A stretch of 64,000 nt of DNA, from positions 15,119,489 through 15,183,488 of the forward strand of contig NC_034011.1 of assembly GCF_000346465.2 (NCBI RefSeq). Direction: 5' to 3'. The position numbers were made by a program, and so were the translations under genes. How positions within the stretch are numbered: position 1 is the stretch's first letter; the number at the start of each line of letters is the position of its first letter. Positions 36,603-48,020 of this stretch are shown here, piece by piece. The notes under the pieces were generated by a model. It was not told the DNA's origin, ran no database searches, and saw nothing but the letters and a program-made list of their open reading frames with translations. The DNA is from Prunus persica (lineage: Eukaryota > Streptophyta > Magnoliopsida > Rosales > Rosaceae).

Positions 36603-38179
36603 CGTACCTCTAATACCAATATGAATTAGGGTGTAAGAGAATCTGCGAGAAATTCGGCAGAATGCGATGTCATGAGATCAAAGTGCTGCAGGTGCTCCAC
36701 AAATTGAGTAAGAGAAAAATATAATTGTTTGAAGGAATAATCACAAGAAGGATAATACTGATTAGGGGTGGGCACTCAAACCGGCGAATCGGAAATCCGA
36801 GCCGAACCACACCGAACCAAACCGGAAAAAAATCGAGTTGACCAAAAAGTCAAAAATCGGTCAAAAACCGAACCGGACCGGTTTGGACCGGTTCCGGATC
36901 CGGTTCCATGTCTTCAAACACCGAACCGGGCCGAACCGAACCGGTGAAACTAAAAAAATATATAGTTACAATATATATTTATATTTAATGCTATATTTTT
37001 AATTTCATTAAAAAAAACCTAATATTTATCCAAGTTCAATGTCAAAATATCTCTCTTTTCTCACTTTAATATTTATTTTTTATATGAAATTGAATAATTT
37101 GTTAATTTTCAAGTAAAAAAATAATATTTCAGTTGACAATTGTATTAAAAAATAATTTTAAAAAATAATTTTTATAATCCGGTTCAAAACCGAACCGGAA
37201 CCGGAACCGGGCCAAAACCGGTTCAAACCGAACCGGACAGTTTTTGAAATTTTTTTATTAAAACCGAACCGAACGTCCAAACCGGATGAATAGTACCGGA
37301 TCGGTTCTAATTTGAGACAAAAACCGGTCCAAATCGAACCGTGCCCACCCCTAATACTGATCGATTCACAGAAATTAAAGACTAACATTTGATCATACTA
37401 GCTTAAAACACTTTATAATATGAGTTGTGTAAGTTATAAAAAGGAAAGAAGTGGAAAGAAATACATCAGGCATTACTTCAAGAGAAGGTTATTCCTTGAA
37501 AACCGAACTCTATAGTACAGAATGCTAGAAGCATATCCAAGCTTAGAGGTTTCCTTTTTCAATCACTAAAGAGATAAAATATGCACCCAAGCAAGGTATA
37601 AGATTCATGTGATGGGAAAACAAAAAAATACATAGATACGTCAAGACTTTAAATACGCACTGACCCAATATGAAAAAGAAGGAAATGGAGAAAAGAAATC
37701 TAGGGATTTAGATGACATTATAACGTACCTCTACTACGAATGTGAATTAGGGTGTAAGAGAACCTGAGAGAAATTCTGCAGAATGCAATGTCATGAGACA
37801 AAAGTGCTGCAGGTACGAATTGAATAAGAGAAAAATTTAATTGTTTGAAGGAATCACAAGGAGGATAATACTGATCGATTCACAGAAATTAAAGACTAAC
37901 AATTTGATCATACTAGCTTAGAACAATTTATAATATGAGTTGTGTAAGCTATAAAAAGGAAAGAAGTGGAAAGAAATACAACAAGCATCACTTCAAGAGA
38001 AGGTTATTCCTTGAAAACCGAACTCAGAATACTAGAAGCATATCCAAGCTTAGACGTTTCCTTTTTCAATCACTAAAGAGATAAAATATGAACCCAAGCA
38101 AGGTATAAGATTCACGTGATGGGAAAACAAAAAGAATACATAGATACGTCAAGACTTTAAATATGCACCGACCCAATAT
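36603..38179 (+). repeat. Direct segmental duplication (36603-37671 and 37724-38179)
   Basis: Both copies start CGTACCTCTA and end at GACCCAATAT. They share long near-identical stretches such as GAATTAGGGTGTAAGAGAA, TTAAAGACTAACA and AAAACCGAACTC. The first copy is longer because it holds a 591-bp hAT element plus its 8-bp duplication. About 50 bp separate the copies. No coding function was seen. Confidence 0.9.
36763..37353. mobile_element. Small hAT element, 591 bp, TSD ATACTGAT
   Basis: Perfect 13-bp inverted ends TAGGGGTGGGCAC (36763-36775) and GTGCCCACCCCTA (37341-37353). ATACTGAT is duplicated at 36755-36762 and 37354-37361. The element's outer arms are rich in AACCGG and CCGGTT in both orientations, and the middle is AT-rich. 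It encodes nothing. The sister copy of the duplication has a single ATACTGAT at 37868-37875, the uninterrupted target site. Confidence 0.96.
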
Positions 38180-40013
38180 CTTAATTTGTTTATTTGAACT
38201 ACTAAAACAATGCAAGATTTGAATAAGAAGGAAATGAAGGACGCAAATGGATTTGAAATGATTCCTTGCATATAGTAATTTCAAATTCATTTGAAATGGA
38301 CTATATCTATATATTTCAAATACATAAAATTTAATGTTTATTAGCATTTGTGCCATATTTTGAAAATGGACCAAACACAAAAAGAGAACTGTTGAAATCC
38401 AGGTCCAATATCTTTTATTTTCCTTGTCTTTGAAAAAGATAAAAGGAACCTTTTTGATAATGGGCCGACAATGAACAAAAATTAATAAAAGCCCATAATG
38501 TCAGGAAGACCAGGTCTTTAGGCCACACCAAAGTTTAAAAGATTGGTAATAGTTGCACATAGACTCACGTGAGGGTCTAAAGAAGGATTGTCACCATTAA
38601 TAGCTACTTGACCTTCTTCTCGCCCAACAGGAAAGCAAGCTGGATAAAAGCCACTAGAACAGGAGGGTGTTGAATTGCCCACTAGATTTCCGGATATAGA
38701 GAACTCAAGTAAGGGAAACATCTCAAAAAACTAGCGGTTTTGTCACAGACATTCCATCCTTCCACCTATGAACCAGTGTTCATCTTTTTGTTGCTTTGCC
38801 ATCTCCATAGTATGATTTCTTTCGAATGATCATTTGAATTAATATATCCCATCTAACTGGATAGAGAAATCTCCAGTTTTTTCTTACATTGTAATCGATA
38901 TTTTGAATTAGTTAAATGGATAAATTTAGAACTCTCGTTCTTCTTTGTTATCAAGTTAAAATCAGATAAAGAGACCTCGGAGTTTATCTTAACTGTTTCA
39001 TTAAATATCAGCTATTTAATTGCTTTTACATATTTTAAATATCTATATAGATTAATTTAATTTCCCGCCTTCGTGTTATTTAAACTTATCATTCAAACCC
39101 AAAGCAGAGGTCTAGGCCCGAATAGGGCCCTATTAGTCCGAAAGTAAAAGGTTAATTCAGGCCCGAACTATGTCATTGGGCCCGAATTGACTAAGAATCT
39201 TGACCTGATCTAAGGGCTGATTGAATTTCAATTAGGTTTCTAAACCCAAATAGGTATCATTAACCATGATTCTAGTTCCCTCATTGTTTGATTTGGTATT
39301 GCTTGTATCTATCAGACCAACACGTATAAATGCAAGAATATTGAAGTCCTTTTGATTGAGGCATAGAGAAGAACTCATCCAAGCCAGTACCTCCCTTGGA
39401 GTTTAATGGCTTGAGCAAAAAGTCCAGAATAAGCGCAAACACAACAAATCAACATCCTACACCACTTATACCAGGTCTATTTGGCTGGTCGTATACCCAA
39501 TAGTGGCTCGCATGTGCAACTCTAGATCAGGATAGAAGGTCCAACACGAGCTCCCCTGTTCCTGTCAACCTGATCCAAATTTTAATTTTGTTTAGAAGTT
39601 GAAAGAATCCTCTTCGTGAGCCAGAAATCAAATCGGGGCATTGGTGTTGACCAAACGACCTCCTCACTTTGCAGAGCAATCAGATCCAAGTTATCAAACC
39701 ATCAAAAGGAGTGTTCGTAGGAAAATGGACCAACAAATAAATTTTCTTTAGCAAATTTAACTTTGTTGTCAAATCCAAATACTTTCTTTCAAATACCTCT
39801 ATGAGCCTAATTTTCCTGTTACCAAAACCCATGTGAACTCATGTTTCACCCTTAGTTTTGTGACATGTGGCACACAACTTAACACTAATTTAACTTTATT
39901 AACTCTTCAGCCATTTGATAGGACCTGCCTCGGATTCTCCCTTGGAATCCGTGACAAGCCCTGCTTCCTGTCCGACATCTAACCGATGGTAGACCCACTT
40001 TATTAACAAGCCA
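38180..40013. other. Non-coding region with retroelement-like text
   Basis: No gene was found. Around 39919-40000 the text GGACCTGCCTCGGATTCTC and CCGACATCTAACCGATG loosely resembles the left end of the solo LTR at 41396, suggesting an older relative. The rest is AT-rich and unassigned. Confidence 0.45.
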
Positions 40014-41959
40014 TGTTCACCCGTTTTGTGTTTACTCCTGTGATGGAAGGGCAAAATTCTCCATTGCCTTAAAAATCATTGACTGGTCAACAAGCCAACT
40101 TTCTTTGGTGTGCGAGTGTGCCACTGCTAGCAATGAAAAATCCTAGCAAACTTCTTTGAAACAGATAACTTCCGCCCCAAGTTACTGATTTCTAAACAAG
40201 CGATCGTGAATTTGGGTGAGGAATATATCCCAAGTAAGTTCTTTTCTTGCCTCAGATTGGTGAGGACTTCACAATTTATCTCAATACAAGATTGGTAGTT
40301 CTGGCCAGAATAAGTGATAATAAAGTGGACTGTTTTTAGGCAGAACTGCCTTTTACGAAACTAGAAAGGAAAGGATCAACTCTAGAAAGACAAAAAGATG
40401 GCTGAAATTCCATTTATGCCTGGATAGAAGCTTCTGATCCAGGCTGGACTAGGTATGTCTGTGCTGGACTGAATTGTCAACAACTTCAACTGCTAAGCTT
40501 CAGCTGTAAATTGATACCAAAGTTTGAGTTTGGCAGAGCTTTAATCTATTTCAAGCCCTGGAAGGCTTTTCGAACGGGCAAAACTGCAACTTCTTTGATT
40601 TGAAAGGGGCAGAAGTGGCTGGACTTGAGGATTATTGAGCTAGAACTGCACTATGGTACCTGTTCTGCTTGATCAGGGCTCTCCATAAATTTGTTGAGGT
40701 TTTCATATTTGTAAAAACTCAAACTCTGCTTGTCTTGGCTTTTGCTGAACCAAATTTGTAATGAGAGAAGTCTTGTTTTGAATGACTTATTTCTCTAAGT
40801 CTGAACTTGGAAGTTCTGATCTATAACTGGCTTCTGTTGTGGCTCAAATGATTTTTTGGTTGCTCCAGTTTATTTTGAAGGTTCTCAGTGATCAAGTGTT
40901 CATTTTGAGTTTTTTCCTTTGGTTGATTTTTGATTGTTTGATTGATTGTTGAAAAAATGAGTCCTCTTGCTCTATTCACCTTCTCCTATATTTATAAGAA
41001 ATGCTTTGGAGTAGGGTTTTTGATTCTTTAGAAATAGGCGGCAGATTTTCTCAAAAGATCTTTTATTTTTAAAATGTAAAGAAAGAGGGGTTTTATCAAT
41101 TATTGCGGATAAGCTCTCAATGGTCAGTTTCTTTCAGTCAATCACTTCTCTGTTTTTTTTGAAAGAAAACTTAATCCCTCTTTAATTCCAACTGCCCCTG
41201 TGATAGCTCAAACTGTGATGGTTGGTTTGATTTTCCAGTTTGAACAACTCCCTATTTCCTGCTTATTTTTTTAGAAAACACAGTCTGCGTATCCCTTGAA
41301 AGATGGTGCCTTCTTCTGAGTAGAAACAATATCTCTGAATATATAAAAAGGTTTTGATCTTCTGGTGGCAGAGATTTCAGAGACGTCCCTTTTTTTGACA
41401 AGACCCGCCCCGAATTTCCCGAATCCCGAGATGAATCCTGTGGAAATTCCCGACATCACCCCGATGTCGGGCCCACTTCTAAAGCTATACCCTTTTTCCC
41501 AAAATGGAATAAGGGTACCAGACTTTCTACCAAAATTTCGGTAGAGTCTTCTCTTTAAATTGAACATTGCCCAGAATTTCAACCTGCACAAAAACACATT
41601 TAATATTCACAACTGACAGCATGCACAATATAATTTCATGCAATTCACATAAACGACCTTCAGCCTTCCAATAATTCTCAACTACCAAGCATGCTAACAA
41701 ATCAATTCATGCCTTAAACAAGGCAAACGATAAATTCAAATATAAATTATGATTACTAAATTTCAACATGCATCTTTCAACTTTTCCAATCCCAATATAC
41801 GAGGTTTTAACCTCCTAACACAATCACATTTATGTGCGCAGCTACACCTAATAACCTTAGGCTGCCTACGTACCCTCACTGAGGGATCACGCCACACGTA
41901 GTTCTTCCCTAAAACCCAATTCCACACATAGGTAATACCTTTATTCATTTCTCTGTATT

Positions 41960-42345
41960 TCACATTATCTCCCCATACGCCGGTACTACCAACGCCACGT
42001 ATGGGGTCTGTCAACAAGCCGGATAACCTACGCCATGTGCGACCTCAATATACTATCACAATATCTCCCCATACGCCGGTACAACGAATGCCACGTATGG
42101 GGTCTGTCTCAACGCCGGATAACCTACGCCACGCGAGACCTGAATATCATATCACAATGTCTCCCCATACGCCGGTACAACCAACGCCATGTATGGGGTC
42201 TGTCGATAAGCCGGATAACCTACGCCACGTGCGACCTTAATATATTATCACATAATCTCCCCCTACGCCGGTACAACCAACTCCACGTATGAGGTCTGTC
42301 CGCACGCCGGATAACCTACGCCACGTGGGACCTAACATTCACAGG
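41960..42345 (+). repeat. 96-bp tandem repeat, about four copies
   Basis: CTCCCCATACGCCGG recurs at about 41969, 42065, 42161 and, as CTCCCCCTACGCCGG, at 42257: an exact 96-bp step. Each unit also has CACGTATGGGGTCTGTC and GCCGGATAACCTACGCCA. Because 96 is a multiple of three, similar peptides appear in each unit; these are not a gene. Confidence 0.93.
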
Positions 42346-43755
42346 GTGGTACTTGTAGTGAAATCATACTCCGGGGAGGTACCTAAAGTAGTGCGTATAG
42401 CACTTCAAACTGACATTCTAAACTCTTTTCGTACAATTATACCTATACTTAATTATATAAGTTAAACTCTAATATTGTATACACCTCAACAACATCCCAA
42501 GTACCCCACACATCACCAATACTTTACCAAAAATGCTAAATTAACTATTAATTATAAAAATGGTTTTCAATAAACCATTAAATTCATATGCCTAACAATT
42601 TCATCACAAAGCCATACTATTTATTTAAAAATAAGGACCAAGAATTTCCTACGATAAAAATAAACACTCTAAATCTCGACCCAGTCAACATAGCTCAACA
42701 ATGCTCAAGACCTGTCATTGGGGTCATTTTAATCCTTCTAGGAAGGTAAAACTACCTTGGAAGACTCAAGGTCAACCAAGGGTCAAACTACTCACATTGG
42801 GTCAAACGGGCCCACGGGGCCCACCACCTCCAAATTCCGATCCAAAAGTTCCTATGGGTTCTACAAGGTATAGGACACTCGTCCTGCAAGTTTAGTTTAG
42901 ATCGGACGGTTAGATCGCTCACGATCGCACGATCTGACGAGTAATATAAAACATAAACTTTAAATTCTTTAATTGGAACATCCGGGGCTCCGATTCACGA
43001 TCCGTGAATTCCTACACAATCCTAGAAATACCTAGATTAACATATATTAAATTTGAGACCATCCAACGGTCCCAACCTATCAAACCCGGATAACGCGCAA
43101 TAGGCGATATCCATTCAATAGTCAAACGACGTCCAAATTGATATCCGCGAAATCCTATGCACTCGTGACAACTAAGGATCCTACGAGACAAAGTGCAACT
43201 TCACTACCCTCGCCCACGTGCCGCCACACTCGCCGGAGCGCTGGGTGCCCAAAGCGATTATGCATCGCCCGCAAATCTCAAAACCACGGCTCCAAACTCC
43301 TACTCTAGGTATAACACCCTATTTGGAGCCACTTTTGTTCTTGGACCTACCCCAAAAACTGACCGGAGATGGCCGGAATCACAATCCCAAAGCCGGCTGA
43401 ATTTCAATTCGTAAATCGAATTACCTACGCTAAGAATCGATCAAATCCTATCCAACAGGCAGCTAGAGCATGAAAAGTAGGTGAGAAACCATACCTCACT
43501 CGTCGGAATCGGTGGCTTGAGGAGGGAGATTGACGACGGAGAAGTTCGGATGACACCGGTCGCTTCTTTTTCATTTTTCAGCGAAACCACTGCGGCTGGC
43601 GCGGGACCTGGCTGGGGTTGAAAGAGGACGACGCCACGGTCATTTTGGTACTGGCCCCGTCGTCATCGATGGACGGAGGACGGAACGGCCGGCCAAAATG
43701 TGGCCGGCTGTCGTTGCGCGAGCGAGAGAGAAGGGAGAGAGAGAGAGACCACGCC

Positions 43756-43798
43756 GGGGGGGGGGGGGGGGGGGGGGGAGAGAGAGAGAGAAAAATCT
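43756..43798 (+). repeat. Run of 23 G followed by a GA repeat
   Basis: Twenty-three consecutive G residues (43756-43778) follow an upstream GAGAGAGAGA tract and precede another. The run could form quadruplex DNA and its true length is likely hard to sequence. Confidence 0.9.
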
Positions 43799-44165
43799 GA
43801 TTTTTTTTATAAAAAATCTCATTTCAAAATAATTACGATTGTGCCACTGAGTTTCTTTTAACCATATCTCTCTCGTTACAACTCCGATTCGAGCCCACCG
43901 CATGTCTACAGACTCATGTCAGTACGACCTTCCCAAAAATACCAGTCACTACCCCAAACTCTTTTCGGGGTAAGAAAGTGACCAAATTACCCCTACCTCA
44001 AGGGTAAATTTGTAATTTCACTTAAATAATTTAAATAATGGGTTAAATTTGGAGTCAGGGTGTTACACTTTTCGGCTGCCTCTGTCAACTCTTTATCAAC
44101 CCAGTTGAAATTGTTGACTTTCCTAAATCAGAGAAAAAGATTCACGTGGGTCTGTTTCCTAACCC

Positions 44166-47140
44166 AAATTTGCAGCATGCACAAGGTAAAGGCACACATA
44201 ACAGTTAACACAATTGAAATAGACTTCACGCCCTTTACCCAAACTGGAAACGAGCAAGCAGAGAAACTAAAGATTTAAGTTTACAACCTAAGGAAAAAGG
44301 AAAGTAGAGAATGATAAAGGGAAGTTTCTACGCTGCGAGCTTATGGAGCGAACAACGATGATGCCTCGACATGGTGGTCTTGACCTTAGATATCTAGAAA
44401 CCTGGGGGGCAAAACAGAAAATGTGAGTGGACGAAAACAAAGCGTTAAACATAATTTATATTCAACATAAATAACCCCCTCTGTTTTAGGAAATAACTAT
44501 CAAAACACTACGCAACAAAGTTTTTTTGTATACGTACATATTTACCCTCCGATACTTGAAAATAATTCACTTCAGTAAGTTCATGTCATAACATAAGATA
44601 AGGAAAACCATATAATTAATACTTCTCCAATTTCTTGGAAAACAATATAAACTTGTTTATTTAATCCTTATTGTAAAACTGTAAATTTAAACCCACTAAA
44701 ATATCTCGTTAACACAAAATATAATATGCCAGCAATTTCCAAATGTCCAATCTCAATTCTGAACTTTGTTTCAAATGGTCATACTTGTGTAGAGTAGTCT
44801 CAATACACATTATGTATAATTTTACTACCTGAAAATTAGATAGTTAAATTCAAGAAATAAACTTGCAAGCGCACAAGGTTAATGCAAAATATTCAAGGTT
44901 AATGCAAAATATTCAAGGCAAATACAAGGTCGTTCCCACAGAGACTGAATAAATTCTCAAGTTGTTGTGAATTATAAACTAATTTAAATCCTAAATTACT
45001 TTAGACACCCTAATTAATAAACTTAAAACTAATGACTCAACTAAAACTTAGTAGAGGAGTTTTGAAAGTTGGTTTTGAAAGATTTTCTTTAAAAGAATGT
45101 TGAAAACAAGAAAATTAAAAGACAAGATAATGAAGAAAAACGTGAACTAAATAAGTTTGTGAAAATTTTTAAAGAAGCTTACCAAGACAACAATTCCACC
45201 ACAATTCCTCTTATCCAAACCTTAGCATGCATACTATCAAAATTCCCAAGTTATGTTGATGATAGTTCTCCAAAATTATGATTAACTCTTTTCACAGCAA
45301 TTAACCACTTCTTCTTACATGCAATTTATCCTTGGCGTGAGGCATAAATGTAAACATATAAAAAGACCTTAGGTTCAATGAGAACTTCACACAATCACAC
45401 AAACCTCTAAGAGTATGGTGTTTACCTTAGACATTCATGAATTTAATCACAAGAAGCAAAACTCATATTAGGCATGGCGTATACCCTAACATACATCAAA
45501 TTACTTAACCAAAAACCTAGATGGTAGCTAAGCATCAATATCATTAGTTAAGAAAATAAGCACAGTGATTAAATTTCAACAACAAGAAAATTCTAATAGC
45601 GTGACATAACTAAGCTTTGAATAATTAGTGCTTCAGTAAAAGAAAATTAGTTACTCATAATCATGGTAACAAAGAAAAAATAAAATATGGAGAAAGAGAT
45701 AAGAAAAACCCTTAGAGTTTAGAGGCACGGTCACTCTTCGTTGCTCCACAGTTGAAGTCTAAAATTTCTGGTGTCTCTTCTGCACCCCCACGACCTCCCT
45801 TCTTAAAAGAACCTAAAACCTAGTTAGAATGGGTGTAAACAAGTGGCCTTACACGAAGACTTGATTTCCAAGTCAGTTCCTAACTAGAAAAGGTAATTAA
45901 AACTAAGTTTCCTAAAACCTCTAGGAAACTGCATGTGATACTCATTAAGAATGCGATTTGGACACCTTCCTGACCTCCAAAAATTGCGTATGACCACTCT
46001 TTGGAAAGCTCTGGATGTGTTCTCTTCAGCCATATGTCGTGTGCCTCAATCCGATGTCATATGAGTGAGTTATGGCCAAAATACCCCCGCTGACTCAGTA
46101 TTCTCTGGGAATTAATTTATGCTGAGTTGTCTAATGAAAAATGGACACCTTAGCAGTCTTCAAAAAAATTTATGAAAATATTCATGGATAAACTTCAGGA
46201 TGCTGCCTTGCATATCCAATTGGAATTATGTTAACCTTTGTTGCAATGAATATTTGGTGAATTTATACATTTCGTGGCTCATAAGCTAAAAAACTAGGAA
46301 ATAACTAAACTAAACATCTTTAGTCCAAATTAATTCATAAAACTAAGTAAAAGGATATAAAATCATGTGAGATATAAAATCATGTGACATTACGAACATA
46401 TCACACATGCTCAAGAAATCTCAACATGGGAAGTATCTCCACAAATATACCCGTATACAAATACATATATAGATATACAAATACATACACCCAAACTCAA
46501 CACATCATTATCATGTACTGAGGGAAACAATTCAACCAGAGGATCGTTTGACTAGCCCACATGGTTTCAACTTTCTACCCTGTGACTAGGGATGAGCTGT
46601 CTAACACACACGTCGTAATCCTACATCGCTCATGCGACCAAACCAAACCAATTCCTATGCACGCAGAGTGCCTGTCAATGGCCTACAACACACCTAGCCA
46701 AGGGTGCCTAGATCTCAACCCACATGCCAGCATCCTACATCGAACATGTGGGTCCACATGCTAGAATCCTACATCAGCCCGTGTAGTAAAATAACTAATA
46801 ACTAGTATCCAAGTATCAATATCCGCCCACATGCCAGAATCCTACATCGTCCAGTGTGGGTAAAGTATCGATATTCGAGTAACAATATCCAACCACATGC
46901 TAGAATCCTACATCAGCCCATGTGGGTGAGGTACATATAATGGCGTGTAACCCATAGTCAAAATTTGAAATCCACTTTCATAAACCCATATTCATACCAG
47001 GTACTAGCCCAACCTCTTAAGAGCAAAATTTTTAATCAATTTTAAGCTTACGTGCAGAAGGTAGTGTAGAGATGTAGAGAATAAACAAAATAATTATAAG
47101 AAACTCAAACATACAAAGTCAAAACCAAGGATAAGAATAT
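44166..47140. other. Retroelement-derived non-coding region
   Basis: No intact gene was found. A 22-bp direct repeat (CAAGGTTAATGCAAAATATT) is at about 44874-44917, next to TTGCAAGCGCACAAGG and GTCGTTCCCACAGAGA, text typical of plant LTR-retroelement leaders read on the minus strand. Between about 46715 and 46935 the phrase CCACATG(C)CAGAATCCTACATC recurs four times. CCTGGGGGGCAAAACAG at about 44402 has a relative at 49490, showing a dispersed repeat. Confidence 0.45.
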
Positions 47141-48020
47141 TGTTGAGACCCAAAAAATCCAGGGTTGGGCCCAAATAAATTTCCGGTCTAATGCGACACC
47201 TTATTAAGAAGAGATTCGGTTCAGAGCACTCGAAATTCATCATGCACGCTTTCATGAGCCACGACCACATGGCATGCCAAATGAATATGTCATTCGTCAT
47301 GCTAAAAATTGAAATGAGCCTATAAAAGGGACTGGTTCTACAACCCCATGCTAATTATCCCGTCAAGCATCATATCCCTTTTCAAAGACAATAAAATTCA
47401 AGCACGCTAATCAACATGCAATGCCAAGTAGAAAATTATTATTTTTACACCTAGCCACTCTACAAGCTTAAGTGTGCCCAAGCCGCGCAAATGCTCGGGG
47501 CTTGCTGAGTGGGTTATGGTATGGATGGTAACGAGCATTCATGAGACCTATTGATGAGCCGAGAAATGGAAGTAGAGCCCTAAAATTTGAGCCGATTTCT
47601 TGAGCCTAAATATTTGGGTAAGCATAAGGAGAGAAATAGGTGGCCCATCACCTTAATAAAAAATGATCCATTACTTTAGGAGATTGGCCCATTCCCTTCG
47701 TACACTAACCGACCTTAGGAAGGCCCAAATTTCCAAGAAAATATTTGAAAATCTTCAGCACATGGCTGGAGACAAAACAAACGATAGAAGCCAAAAGCCA
47801 CTCACGAAGGTAGACTGCTGGGATGCTCCAACATATGGCCAAAAGCAGACTTCAAAGTAGATCGTCCAAAACACCAAAGGGTATTAGCGGGCGTAGGTTG
47901 CTAGGAGAAAAGACACCCTTCAAACCAAAACCCTTACCTATTTCTTTCTCCCGCCAGCTCTTGCCATGGAAGAGGGGAGGAAATAAGGTGAGGTGGTAGC
48001 CAAAAATAGGAGTTTAACAA
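47141..48020 (+). mobile_element. Truncated LTR of the same family as 32981-34491
   Basis: It starts TGTTGAGACCCAAAAAATCC at 47141 and follows the other LTR through ACAAGCTTAAGTG, GAGCCGAGAAATGGAAGT, GGCTGGAGACAAAAC and CCAAAAATAGGAGTTTAACA, then diverges near 48020. It has about 220 bp (roughly 47240-47455) absent from the other copy, with a CTATAAAAGG sequence at 47320. The 3' part is missing. Confidence 0.8.

Larger units (their letters stand above)
41396..44067. mobile_element. 2.7-kb solo LTR inserted in the minus-strand LTR
   Basis: It starts TGACAAGACCCGCCCC at 41396 and ends CAGGGTGTTACA at 44067. On both sides the interrupted LTR continues. The right flank is CTTTT (44068-44072); the left flank is CTTTTTT, so the 5-bp duplication is imperfect in a T run. 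It carries a 96-bp tandem repeat, a module shared with the CACTA element, and a long G run. Both strands start TG and end CA, so orientation is unresolved. No pol sequence was seen. Confidence 0.75.
40014..44165 (-). mobile_element. Minus-strand relative of the solo LTR at 10927, split by another solo LTR
   Basis: Read on the minus strand, 44165-44068 and 41395-40014 follow 11300-12655 plus 16498-16608. Shared text includes ATATGAAAACCTCAACAAAT, GGAGAGCCCTGATCAAGCAG, CCTTCCAGGGCTTG and TTGTTGACCAGTCAATG. The 3' end is GGGTGAACA at 40014. The start equivalent to TGTTGGGCC was not found, so the 5' end is truncated or diverged. It lacks the CACTA insertion present in the other copy. Confidence 0.85.

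Noticed and set aside
42001..42292. Two overlapping frames with repeated peptides (GSV.KPDNLRHVRP)
   Set aside because: They are the 96-bp tandem repeat read in two frames; 96 is divisible by three, so periodic peptides are expected.
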